This document shows, in pieces, positions 1-6,317 of a stretch of 6,923 nucleotides of DNA. Position 1 is the first letter of the stretch; each line of letters opens with the position of its first letter. The DNA comes from Gammaproteobacteria bacterium (lineage in GTDB: Bacteria; Pseudomonadota; Gammaproteobacteria; Pseudomonadales; Porticoccaceae). The position numbers and the translations under genes were made by a program. Where the stretch lies: assembly GCA_003646355.1 (NCBI GenBank), contig QNFO01000058.1:1-6923 (forward strand), read 5' to 3'. The notes beneath the pieces were generated by a model that made no database searches, had not been told where the DNA came from, and saw only the letters and a list, made by a program, of their open reading frames with translations.

Positions 1-596
1 CCCTGGATCGAGATGAGATCCCTGAGCTAAAAGCTTTATTGGACGGTGTTGAGACTAAATTTGGTTTTGTACCCAACAGTATGCTGACCATGGCACGCAA
101 ACCGGAACTGGTAAAAGCTCTTGTGCCAATGTTAGGGGCGGTTTTCGGACCAGGAACCGTGACCCGGGAAATTAAGCGCTTAGCGGCTTTTGGCGTGTCG
201 CATCAAGCTGGTTGCCAATATTGTGTTGCTCATATGACACATGGCGCCATCCACGATGGCATTCCCAAAGATAAAATCGTAGACCTATGCAACTCCACAC
301 CGCAAAAACTAACACCCGCCGAGCAAGCTGTTCTAAACGTTGCACAAGGCGCTGCAAAAAACCCTAATGGGGTTAATGCCGAGGATTTTGAGACGCTTAA
401 AATGTACTTTGATGATACGAAAATCGTCGAAATTGTTGCCGTCATTGCAATGATGGGGTTTTTCAACCGCTGGAACGATACTATGGCTACGCAGTTGGAG
501 CAGCCATCAATCGACACGGCAACATCCGTTTTACCTAGGGATATCTGGTCTATAGGTAAACACGGGGAGCTTCGAGGCAGTCACTTGGAAAAGTGA
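1..596 (+). CDS. AhpD-like carboxymuconolactone decarboxylase (CMD) family protein, 5' partial
   Basis: The reading frame is open from base 3, so the gene begins outside the window and the TTG at 39 is an internal Leu codon, not a start. In-frame residues before it (LDRDEIPELKALL) join smoothly to the typical N-terminal stretch VETKFGFVPNSMLTMARKPEL of peroxidase-related CMD proteins. The redox motif CQYCVAH lies at 213-233, with a further His at 240-242. In characterised AhpD the two Cys and a nearby His reduce peroxides or relay electrons. The all-helical character and the length seen (about 198 residues) are close to the usual size, so probably only a few residues are missing. The protein should be cytoplasmic with no cofactor. 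The substrate cannot be told: this family covers peroxidase-like, decarboxylase and uncharacterised members. The gene stands alone here, 203 bases ahead of the thioesterase start, and its true operon partners would be upstream. Confidence 0.9.
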   Translation, partial: LDRDEIPELKALLDGVETKFGFVPNSMLTMARKPELVKALVPMLGAVFGPGTVTREIKRLAAFGVSHQAGCQYCVAHMTHGAIHDGIPKDKIVDLCNSTPQKLTPAEQAVLNVAQGAAKNPNGVNAEDFETLKMYFDDTKIVEIVAVIAMMGFFNRWNDTMATQLEQPSIDTATSVLPRDIWSIGKHGELRGSHLEK

Positions 597-681
597 ATGC
601 CATGTAAAAAGAAATTTCCGGTTTGCCCGCAGACCAGTCGCATTGAGCCTATGCTCGGTCGCTCACTCGCGGCCAAGTAAG

Positions 682-701
682 CCTTTGCGAAGGAGTTTTT
701 T
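682..701 (+). terminator. Short hairpin followed by six T, possible weak terminator
   Basis: A 4-bp stem CCTT/AAGG with loop TGCG (682-693) is followed by AG and six T (696-701), about 90 bases after the CMD gene stop. The stem is too short for a confident intrinsic terminator. Its 3' arm is also part of the AAGGAG Shine-Dalgarno-like sequence (690-695) in front of the small ORF at 708, so the same bases could equally be an initiation region partly hidden in a hairpin. Confidence 0.2.
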
Positions 702-707
702 GCAACA

Positions 708-803
708 ATGATTCCCATGATAATTTATCAACGCGGATCTTTTCAGCATCCACTACCAAGCCTATTAAAACTTTTAGCAGTCTTTAAAGAGAACTATGCA
801 TGA
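708..803 (+). CDS. Possible 31-codon ORF translationally coupled to the thioesterase
   Basis: A short ORF opens with ATG at 708, beginning MIPMIIYQRG, and ends at TGA 801-803. It is preceded by a good Shine-Dalgarno-like AAGGAG at 690-695, though the 12-base spacer is long. Its stop overlaps the thioesterase start as ATGA (800-803), the arrangement often seen with translational coupling. The thioesterase's own ribosome binding site is weak (GAGA at 789-792), which makes coupling attractive. The peptide has a hydrophobic central part (LPSLLKLLAV) and no recognisable domain. It may be a leader peptide, a remnant of a degraded gene, or chance. There is no sign of attenuation such as runs of one codon. 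Confidence 0.27.
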   Translation: MIPMIIYQRGSFQHPLPSLLKLLAVFKENYA

Positions 804-1240
804 GCCACGATAAAATTTTCGATTTGAAAAACCCGGATACCTATCAATTCTGGGTCAAAGTAAGCATGCGTTATAGCGACCAGGATGAACTGGGGCATGT
901 CAACAATGTTTCATATGCCGCCTACATAGAGGCAGGCCGAGCCGAATATCTTCTCAGCCTTTTTATCGATAGTGATAAATATCCCAACCTTGATTACTTA
1001 CTCGCCAATCTCTCTATCAATTTTGTTCAGGAGTGCCATTGGCCAGGCACCCTAAAAATAGGATGCCGCTTAACTTCCATTGGTTCCAAATCAATCACAT
1101 CTAGTTACGGTGTTTTTAAGGATGGAATTTGCCGCGCAACAGCAGACTGCGTGAATGTTTTTTTCGATACAGAAACTCGAAAATCAGTGATACCACCGGC
1201 AGAAGTTAAAAAGCATTTTCTAGCAGAATTATCAAAATAA
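800..1240 (+). CDS. Acyl-CoA thioesterase, YbgC/4-hydroxybenzoyl-CoA thioesterase (4HBT) hotdog family
   Basis: This 146-residue protein should hydrolyse an acyl-CoA or acyl-ACP thioester in the cytoplasm. Residues 24-47 carry the 4HBT signature RYSDQDELGHVNNVSYAAYIEAGR. By position D29 matches the catalytic Asp (D17) of Pseudomonas 4-hydroxybenzoyl-CoA thioesterase, followed by the GHVNN turn and the E44/R47 helix. The length is normal for a single hotdog domain, and such proteins work as dimers or tetramers. The start at 800 is favoured because the alternative ATG at 796 is in a frame that stops after five codons. Its ribosome binding site is weak (GAGA, 7 bases upstream) and the start overlaps the stop of the small ORF at 708-803. 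The gene converges on the acyl-CoA dehydrogenase homologue 72 bases away. The family is clear; substrate chain length or aromatic preference cannot be read from sequence. Confidence 0.93.
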   Translation: MSHDKIFDLKNPDTYQFWVKVSMRYSDQDELGHVNNVSYAAYIEAGRAEYLLSLFIDSDKYPNLDYLLANLSINFVQECHWPGTLKIGCRLTSIGSKSITSSYGVFKDGICRATADCVNVFFDTETRKSVIPPAEVKKHFLAELSK

Positions 1241-1280
1241 ATCACCGAAACTTCTAAACAAACAACACAGTCACAAACAA

Positions 1281-1304
1281 GAGAGTTGCTTATAAAGCAC
1301 TCTT
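1281..1304. terminator. Hairpin in the convergent junction between thioesterase and acyl-CoA dehydrogenase-like gene
   Basis: Arms AGAGT-T-GCTT (1282-1291) and AAGCACTCT (1295-1303) form a 9-bp stem with one bulged T and a 3-base loop. On the + strand it is followed by T and six A, so there is no U-tract for the thioesterase transcript. On the - strand the bases after the stem are T-rich (CTTGTTTGTG), which fits a weak terminator for the gene ending at 1313. It may serve both convergent transcripts imperfectly. Confidence 0.4.
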
Positions 1305-1312
1305 AAAAAACC

Positions 1313-2479
1313 TTATCTCTGCTTATTAGGAAATAGCATACTATAAATTGTCTGATACGCGTCGTCGTTTGCCAAGCCCATAATCATCCCCGCCCGCGCA
1401 TCGCGAAAATAACGCTCAAAGGGCAAGCGCGCGGCGAAAGCAGTACCGCCAAACATGGTCATTAATTCCTGCGTCACCAACACAGCCACCTCAGAACAAG
1501 TGACCTTGGCCTGTAGATAAGGCAATGGTGCTGCCACTTGCCCAGCGTCCCCCGCTGATGCCGCGACGTGTAGCAATGCACGTGCCGCTTCAATTTTAGC
1601 ACTTAATTCAGCCATACGACGCTGATTAATAGCGCTATCGAGACGCTTTGCACCACTGGGGTGAACTTTTGATGCCTCCTCCATCGCCAACTCATAAGCA
1701 CCCGATGCCACACCTAAATACGCTGCACCATAAGTAAGGGCGACAACAGGCATCATCACTGCGCCCAGATACTTGAGTGCCGAACCTTCGTCGCCAATCC
1801 GGTTTTTTTCGGGGACGCTGCCATTGAAACGAATCGGCATACTGTTGTTGCCGCGCATGCCCAGGCCATTCCAGTCTTCAAGGGTTTCCCATTCGATTTT
1901 GTCGGCTTCAATAAATAATGCCGACAATTTATGGCCTTTCGTTTCAGCACCAACTCGGCACAGCATAAAATAGTGCGAGGCCTGTCCTGCGGATGTGACA
2001 TAGGATTTACGCAGGTTATCAATCACGTAACCCTCAGGGCCTTTTTCAACCGAAGACAAAACCATACCAGGTACCCAGTTGCCACCCTTGCCCGACGTTT
2101 CTCCACCAGCAACGGTACAAAGAATGTCCCCCGACGCTATTTTTTTCACAAACTGCTCAACCTGATAATCACTGGGCATTCTGCTAATCAGCTCGGCCGC
2201 TTCAACATGCATTTTGTAGCACATCGCGGTAGAAGCACATTTCTTGGCAAGCTCCTCTACGACAAGACAAGTCGATAATAAATCAGCACCCAGCCCGCCG
2301 TGTTCTTTAGATACACGCAAGCCCCATAAGCCACTGGGCTTTAGTCCGTCGAGAGAGGCGCGAGGAAAGGTTTTTGTTTTATCCGTTTCGCCAGCGCGCG
2401 GTGCCAATTCGGCTACCGCTAATTGAGTGGCGAGCTCTTTGAGGTTTTGCTGTTCTTCTGTTAACGGTAAGTAGGTCAT
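1313..2479 (-). CDS. Acyl-CoA dehydrogenase-fold flavoprotein lacking the usual catalytic glutamate
   Basis: Numbering here is from the first of two adjacent ATG codons (2482). The second, at 2479, is the better start because AGGA (2489-2486) lies 6 bases before it but only 3 before the first. The 388-389 residues span the usual family length: an N-terminal helical part with GLWGLRVSKEHGGLGAD (51-67), a middle beta domain with KSYVTSAGQASHYFML, and a C-terminal helical part with R280 and Q287 in the usual FAD/dimer segment, then FGGTAF (344-349) and RYFRDAR (357-363). So an FAD-binding acyl-CoA dehydrogenase fold is firm. The active-site base is not: aligning RDAR with the RDAK-IYQIYEGT region of MCAD puts Gly369 where Glu376 should be, and the alternative Glu site of isovaleryl- and long-chain enzymes falls in MMPVVALTYG (243-252), which has no acid. 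The usual substrate-loop motif is replaced by AGGETSGKGG (125-134). It may be a diverged dehydrogenase or a flavin monooxygenase-like relative. It lies 57-60 bases behind the sulfotransferase gene, probably in one operon. Confidence 0.88.
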   Translation of the reverse strand: MTYLPLTEEQQNLKELATQLAVAELAPRAGETDKTKTFPRASLDGLKPSGLWGLRVSKEHGGLGADLLSTCLVVEELAKKCASTAMCYKMHVEAAELISRMPSDYQVEQFVKKIASGDILCTVAGGETSGKGGNWVPGMVLSSVEKGPEGYVIDNLRKSYVTSAGQASHYFMLCRVGAETKGHKLSALFIEADKIEWETLEDWNGLGMRGNNSMPIRFNGSVPEKNRIGDEGSALKYLGAVMMPVVALTYGAAYLGVASGAYELAMEEASKVHPSGAKRLDSAINQRRMAELSAKIEAARALLHVAASAGDAGQVAAPLPYLQAKVTCSEVAVLVTQELMTMFGGTAFAARLPFERYFRDARAGMIMGLANDDAYQTIYSMLFPNKQR

Positions 2480-2539
2480 CATTTATCCTAATATTAACTG
2501 TGTTGGTTACACCTTCATTGAATTAGCTAACCGGAGATA

Positions 2540-3481
2540 CTAATAAGCACCGCCATTTTCCAACCAGCGTGCACATTCCGGGCTCAAGGTTTTGGCGATA
2601 TGCTCATCATAAGTGGCCAACTCCTCGGCTGTTAACACTTCACGCCAACGTCCGTTAGAGCCCTTATTGATAAAGGTTTGTGCGCCGCCGTCAAACAACA
2701 TTTCTGCCATGGGTATCACTTCGTCTGCTCGCTTTTTCATGGATTCGAAGGTACACAGATCAGTGACCCTGGCTAAATATTCGGGTGTGATATCGATATC
2801 CAGATAATCGGCAATCCGCTTAATTTCGCCCGACAGGTCAGCTAACATATCGGTATAATTAACCAGCAGAATATTGGGCAGATGGCGGAACTGCCACCAG
2901 GTTTTTATCACATGCAACTGCGACCAAAAGGGGTAGCCATCATCTTCCCAATCAAACCAACCTCGGCCAATCCAGTCACGCCAGAATTCATGAATATCAT
3001 CCCCCGCTGCGGGAAAGGGATCGCCAACACGGTCTGGTACTGCGTCCAACATGGCAAGAAAATCTTTTGAGTAATTGGAATAATGATTCCACAAGGACAT
3101 AAACAAATCGCGACCATCTCGCGTGACAAACACATGCTTCACTTCGGGATGAAAAGGAAAGCCGTCAAGAGCCGTATGGGTTTTAAGGAAGCGCCGATGG
3201 GTTTGCGATTCGATGTTTTTTTCAAGCTCATTAAGGGGCGTCATACGCATATCGACAAATATAGATAAGTCGTGAAATGGCGCAGGTGGGGGGCCATCCT
3301 GAAACAAAAGTAGCGAAATAATTTGCTGGGTCCAGGTTGTTCCCGACTTTTGAGTCGTAGCTACAACGATATCGTCAGGACGGGGTTTAAATACCTGCCA
3401 ACGCGTACTATCAATATGGTGATTTTGATAAACCCTGGTGACCGTGGGTAAAGCAGATAGCTCAGACATGGTAATACTCAT
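2540..3481 (-). CDS. PAPS-dependent sulfotransferase (Sulfotransfer_1 family)
   Basis: This 313-residue cytoplasmic enzyme should transfer sulfate from PAPS to a hydroxyl or amine of a small molecule. The 5'-phosphosulfate loop is QKSGTTW (44-50), preceded by a strand VVAT. KTH at 100-102 supplies the probable catalytic His102. The 3'-phosphate segment has R121 in RDGRD and S129 eight residues on, the spacing seen in animal SULT enzymes. NKGSNGRW (272-279) is the C-terminal KGxxG PAPS loop, with Asn where animal SULTs have Arg. Length and motif order match soluble SULT-type enzymes rather than Golgi or Nod-type ones. The ATG at 3481 has only an A-rich stretch upstream; the ATG of Met5 (3469) has a weak GAG 8 bases upstream, so the start is uncertain by four codons. 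It is first in a probable operon with the downstream flavoprotein. The acceptor is unknown. Confidence 0.93.
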   Translation of the reverse strand: MSITMSELSALPTVTRVYQNHHIDSTRWQVFKPRPDDIVVATTQKSGTTWTQQIISLLLFQDGPPPAPFHDLSIFVDMRMTPLNELEKNIESQTHRRFLKTHTALDGFPFHPEVKHVFVTRDGRDLFMSLWNHYSNYSKDFLAMLDAVPDRVGDPFPAAGDDIHEFWRDWIGRGWFDWEDDGYPFWSQLHVIKTWWQFRHLPNILLVNYTDMLADLSGEIKRIADYLDIDITPEYLARVTDLCTFESMKKRADEVIPMAEMLFDGGAQTFINKGSNGRWREVLTAEELATYDEHIAKTLSPECARWLENGGAY

Positions 3482-3521
3482 TTTTTTATATTTGAATCAT
3501 TACGCTCGCAGCTGCAATAGT

Positions 3522-3550
3522 AATGTATTTACGTCTGGGGGAAATTGAAA
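3522..3550 (-). promoter_or_regulatory. Candidate sigma-70-like promoter of the sulfotransferase operon
   Basis: Read on the - strand, TTTCAA (3550-3545) and TACATT (3527-3522) are separated by 17 bases. The match to consensus is moderate (3/6 and 4/6). It would start transcription near 3515 and leave a leader of about 35 bases before the ATG at 3481. Its position just downstream of the 24-bp palindrome makes a regulated promoter plausible. It is a guess from spacing and position, and other AT-rich hexamers nearby could serve instead. Confidence 0.28.
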
Positions 3551-3557
3551 TACCCTT

Positions 3558-3581
3558 CACATCAGAAAATTTTGTGATGTG
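3558..3581. promoter_or_regulatory. 24-bp near-perfect palindrome, probable operator
   Basis: Arms CACATCA (3558-3564) and TGATGTG (3575-3581) flank G-AAAATTTT-G; only the central G/G pair breaks full symmetry. The length and dyad symmetry suit a dimeric helix-turn-helix regulator, for instance of TetR or GntR type, though no regulator gene is in the window. It lies 77 bases upstream of the sulfotransferase start and about 8 bases upstream of the candidate -35. A further CACATCA occurs at 3633-3639. A second, shorter inverted repeat, GTGA-N5-TCAC, overlaps its right end (3579-3591). It is not followed by a T-run in a position suggesting termination. Confidence 0.45.
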
Positions 3582-3787
3582 ATTTTCTCACCCAATTTTT
3601 AATTTTACGCCGCCACACTTTATGATACTCAGCACATCAAAGGTACCGTTGGAAAAATGGATTTTCTTGGCCAGATTTGTCTTGGTTAACCTGGAACGTA
3701 AAGCGGGACTGCTTTTTAAAGTGCCGCGAATTCATACAATAAGTACAGACAACTCTACTATTATAGCGTTGCCTGTAATTGCCAAAT

Positions 3788-4216
3788 CTATTCTTCGAGC
3801 GTTTCCCCTGAACCACCAAATTCTTTTGGTAGATCTTTGAATTTCGGCAAGCCATCGGGTACGGACATGGTTTTTTCGCCGTAATAAATATGCATAGAGC
3901 CTGTATGAGTCTTGCCGGGTACAATATTGAGATAAACATCGGTCATACCCATTGCCGGGTGCTCGCTCAATATATGCCCGCCGCATTGCGTGCAAAATCG
4001 GCGATGGCTAGCCTCGGTCTTTGCAAAAGAGCCAAGCTTATCTTCACCGGCAGTTATCTTTACGTCATCGGGTGACCACAGACTAAAGGCGTTAACGGGT
4101 GCCCCGGCCCATATTGCACAATCGCTACAATGACAATAGCCCATCACTTTGGGGTCGCCAGTCACTTCGATTTTGACTGCTCCGCAAAAACAACTACCTG
4201 CTTGTGTTTCACTCAT
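3788..4216 (-). CDS. GFA family (glutathione-dependent formaldehyde-activating enzyme-like) zinc protein
   Basis: The 142-residue protein is a single GFA/CENP-V domain. All seven family cysteines are present: C9 and C11 (CFCG) with C75 and C78 (CTQC) form the structural zinc site, and C28, C30 and C33 (CHCSDC) form the second, catalytic-type zinc site of Paracoccus Gfa. The founding member was proposed to speed S-hydroxymethylglutathione formation, but most family members have no proven reaction, so formaldehyde activity should not be assumed. The start is supported by AGAGG with a 9-base spacer. The gene begins 49 bases after the GMC oxidoreductase gene on the same strand, which suggests a shared transcript and perhaps a role with the aldehyde or thiol adduct made by that pathway. 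The protein is cytoplasmic, with no signal peptide. Confidence 0.93.
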   Translation of the reverse strand: MSETQAGSCFCGAVKIEVTGDPKVMGYCHCSDCAIWAGAPVNAFSLWSPDDVKITAGEDKLGSFAKTEASHRRFCTQCGGHILSEHPAMGMTDVYLNIVPGKTHTGSMHIYYGEKTMSVPDGLPKFKDLPKEFGGSGETLEE

Positions 4217-4265
4217 GGTTCATTACCTCTATTATTTAATTGCTTTGATTTTTATTTCTCACCTG

Positions 4266-5792
4266 TTACCGCTTTCCAAACTGACTGGCAACGTGTTCTG
4301 CCCACGCACCAATGGTGATTGCTGGAGGCCCACCCGGTGAGCGCGGTAGCACGGAGGCATCAGTTACGTAGACGCCAGGGTTATCAAATATTTCATCGTT
4401 AGCCCCCACTACGCCGTCTTCAACACTAGAGCCCAAACAAGCACCACCCATCGGATGTACCGTGATGGGGGTTTTTGGCGCGTAAATTTTCTTTCCGGTA
4501 CGTTTTTCAATTTCAGTGAAGGCCGCACGTGTACGAGCAAAAATCGAACTGGTGCCGTGAGGATATTCGATCCGCAGTTTGCCCCCTTTCATTGTCACCG
4601 TGCCATTCATAACATCTTCTCCAAGACCTGCTATAAAAGCACCGCGTTTAATACGCTCCCTGATTCTCTTTGGTAAAGGGTAAGCATCGACGGAAGGAAA
4701 GCCACCGCCTCCAAGCATCGGCGCATTTTCATCACCCTTCAGCTTTACACCACCGGTGGTCGGTAAACCCCGTGTTTGATAAAGACCTGGCTGGTTGTAA
4801 TCCCAAAAACCCAAGTTGTCACCATTGGTGCCGTAACGTTTACCCAGTTGAGGCATTCCAGCGAGACTACCCAGCTTATCGCGGCAGTGAAACAGTAAGC
4901 GTAGTGTGTTGAGTGTGCCCGATGCCAGAACAACATTCTCAGCTTCAAGAGTGGCTTTTCTGCCGCTATGGTGGTCGATATATTCAACCCGGTAGCGTAC
5001 ATCGCCATAATACTGGCGAACGATGGCTGTCACTTCACACATATCTTTTACCACAAGTCCGGCTTTCATGGCTGGTGCCAGATAGGCAAAATCGAGCGTC
5101 GTTTTTCCACCCCCTGGGGAGCCAAGAAACCCCTCATCATTGGCTTCGTAATCGACCTCACAACGCTCAATACCGTTGGCGTCCGTTATTCGGCCTGGGT
5201 TTTTCGGGTCTTTTGGAAAGAGGTAACCCAGACGCGGATCGGGTGGTGGAGGCGCGGCTTCAAGGTGCTCGGAATCACGAAATCGTTCTGCCGATGTGTT
5301 GGGTATGCCAAGATCAGCCGTCGGTGTAATTGAGCCCATACGTTCGAGTACTGCATCGTAATGGGGTGACATCACCTCATCAGAAATTACCGGGTTGTGC
5401 CCCTCCCAATAGTTATCAACCAGAGGACGAACGTGGGACGCAGAGTAAACATGACTACCGCCACCAACGCTCGAAGAGCAAGCAATGTGGGTGCCGCTAC
5501 CAAAGAACATTTCGAACAACCCGTTCTTATTCGTTCGTAAATGACCGCCGGGAAGGCGGTTACCACCGACACCGCGAAGCGCCTGTGTCAATAACTTGCG
5601 ACCACGGGGAAAAGGGACACGGCGGTCAACACCCATTGATCGCACCGGCACAGTATCGCGCCATGGACCGCGTTCCAGCACAGTCACAGAATGCCCTGCC
5701 TCAGCCAAGCGCGCGGCGCAAATTGCACCGCCAAAGCCACTACCGATAACGATGATATTTCCAGAACCTGACATTGCTGATGACAAAGCCAT
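4266..5792 (-). CDS. GMC-family FAD-dependent oxidoreductase, cholesterol oxidase type
   Basis: This 508-residue flavoprotein should oxidise an alcohol, or a related C-H bond, with FAD. The N-terminal Rossmann motif is IVIGSGFGG (14-22), ending with VTVLERG (36-42) whose E40 should bind the adenosine ribose. Next come VGGGSHVYSASHVRP, typical of the cholesterol oxidase branch, and near the C-terminus HPMGGACLG (446-454) with probable catalytic His446, then NPGVYVTDASVLPRSPGGPPAITIGAWAEH. In Streptomyces cholesterol oxidase the last motif carries the catalytic Asn (GVNPF); here that place is Pro489. No signal peptide is seen, so it is cytoplasmic, unlike secreted cholesterol oxidases. The ATG at 5792 is preceded by AGAGGA at ideal spacing. 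It sits between the Cys-rich protein gene (66-base gap) and the GFA gene (49-base gap) in a probable operon. Family assignment is sure; the substrate is not, and sterol is only one possibility. Confidence 0.93.
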   Translation of the reverse strand: MALSSAMSGSGNIIVIGSGFGGAICAARLAEAGHSVTVLERGPWRDTVPVRSMGVDRRVPFPRGRKLLTQALRGVGGNRLPGGHLRTNKNGLFEMFFGSGTHIACSSSVGGGSHVYSASHVRPLVDNYWEGHNPVISDEVMSPHYDAVLERMGSITPTADLGIPNTSAERFRDSEHLEAAPPPPDPRLGYLFPKDPKNPGRITDANGIERCEVDYEANDEGFLGSPGGGKTTLDFAYLAPAMKAGLVVKDMCEVTAIVRQYYGDVRYRVEYIDHHSGRKATLEAENVVLASGTLNTLRLLFHCRDKLGSLAGMPQLGKRYGTNGDNLGFWDYNQPGLYQTRGLPTTGGVKLKGDENAPMLGGGGFPSVDAYPLPKRIRERIKRGAFIAGLGEDVMNGTVTMKGGKLRIEYPHGTSSIFARTRAAFTEIEKRTGKKIYAPKTPITVHPMGGACLGSSVEDGVVGANDEIFDNPGVYVTDASVLPRSPGGPPAITIGAWAEHVASQFGKR

Positions 5793-5858
5793 TTCATCCT
5801 CTACTTATTGTTTGCTTGATCGTACTCTACTAACCTTAGCGCAGCGATAAACCCTGAG

Positions 5859-6317
5859 TTAGCCCGCGCTTTTAAATATGTATTTCACTTCACAACAATT
5901 GTCGCCCATAGCTCGAGACTGACTAATTGTCATTTCGACAGGTGACCCCGTTATTTTTTCAAACTGCGCCGTATTTACCGACATACACGCGTGGCAAGCC
6001 GCCTCACCAGCATCCTCCATGCCGACCTCGCAGGGCACACCAGGCCTTGTTTGTGCGTGGTAGGTGTTGTCGGTGACATGACAAAATTCGTAGACATCAC
6101 CAAAGCCCTTGACCATTTCCACATGATCTTCCGCCGCCTCCTTAAACGTGCTGATACCCTTTTTCTTCATAATCCTGGAGCCGGTTTTAGTCCCTATGTT
6201 GTGCCAAGCTTCCGTAATTAATGGCAGTGCCTCATCCCCGAACTTCTCATAGACCGCGCGCGACAGTTTAGCCAACGCTGTATGGGTTAATGGCTGGTGT
6301 ACAGTTTCGCCGCTCAT
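5859..6317 (-). CDS. Small Cys-rich protein resembling L-2-amino-thiazoline-4-carboxylic acid hydrolase
   Basis: The start is taken at ATG 6317 (152 residues), because GGGAG lies 9 bases upstream; a TTG at 6326 would add three residues but would sit against that same site. The N-terminal half is helical. The C-terminal half, from about residue 75, has YEFCHVTD, then C96, ACHACMSVNTAQFEKITGSP (107-126) and MGDNCCEVKYIF (137-148). This layout, a Cys, an acidic or Asn residue, a G-P segment and a final G-x-x-C-x-(F/Y)-like strand, is what I recall of the ATC hydrolase family and the related 4-vinyl-reductase-like fold. ATC hydrolase opens a thiazoline ring on the way to L-cysteine, but many relatives are unproven and the six Cys (79, 96, 108, 111, 141, 142) might instead bind metal. 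It is the first gene of the probable operon leading into the GMC oxidoreductase. The gene is real; the family name is moderate. Confidence 0.72.
   Translation of the reverse strand: MSGETVHQPLTHTALAKLSRAVYEKFGDEALPLITEAWHNIGTKTGSRIMKKKGISTFKEAAEDHVEMVKGFGDVYEFCHVTDNTYHAQTRPGVPCEVGMEDAGEAACHACMSVNTAQFEKITGSPVEMTISQSRAMGDNCCEVKYIFKSAG

Larger units (their letters stand above)
3482..3787. other. 306-base intergenic region upstream of the sulfotransferase operon
   Basis: No convincing gene lies between the end of the GFA-family gene and the sulfotransferase start. A + strand ORF from ATG 3622 (72 codons) runs into the 3' end of the opposite-strand GFA gene, has no Shine-Dalgarno sequence and no recognisable motif, and is treated as chance. 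What the region does hold is a 24-bp palindrome at 3558-3581, a third copy of its half-site CACATCA at 3633-3639, an AT-rich part (3566-3607), and a weak promoter candidate pointing at the sulfotransferase. No clear terminator for the GFA gene was seen. Confidence 0.7.

Noticed and set aside
39..596. TTG at 39 as start of the CMD-family gene.
   Set aside because: The frame is open upstream to the window edge and the upstream residues fit the family, so the gene is truncated by the window.
632..660. Possible structured RNA or terminator: GACC/GGTC stacked on GAGC/GCTC after the CMD gene.
   Set aside because: The two 4-bp stems are broken by a 9-base bulge and no T-run follows.
3578..3592. CRP-like site TGTGA...TCACC.
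   Set aside because: The spacer between half-sites is 5 bases where CRP sites need 6, and the right half is imperfect.
3760..3765. Perfect TATAAT on the - strand near the end of the GFA gene.
   Set aside because: The only good -35 match (TTGGCA) is 14 bases upstream, too close, and at 17 bases the hexamer is poor; it would also give a leader of more than 250 bases.
3622..3840. A 72-codon + strand ORF in the 306-base intergenic region.
   Set aside because: No Shine-Dalgarno sequence, no recognisable motif, and it runs 53 bases into the 3' end of the well-supported opposite-strand GFA gene.
4913..5749. Long + strand ORFs (up to 139 codons) opposite the GMC oxidoreductase gene.
   Set aside because: They lie wholly within a gene with clear motifs on the other strand, and their translations are rich in Arg, His, Cys and Trp without domain features, as expected of antisense shadow frames.
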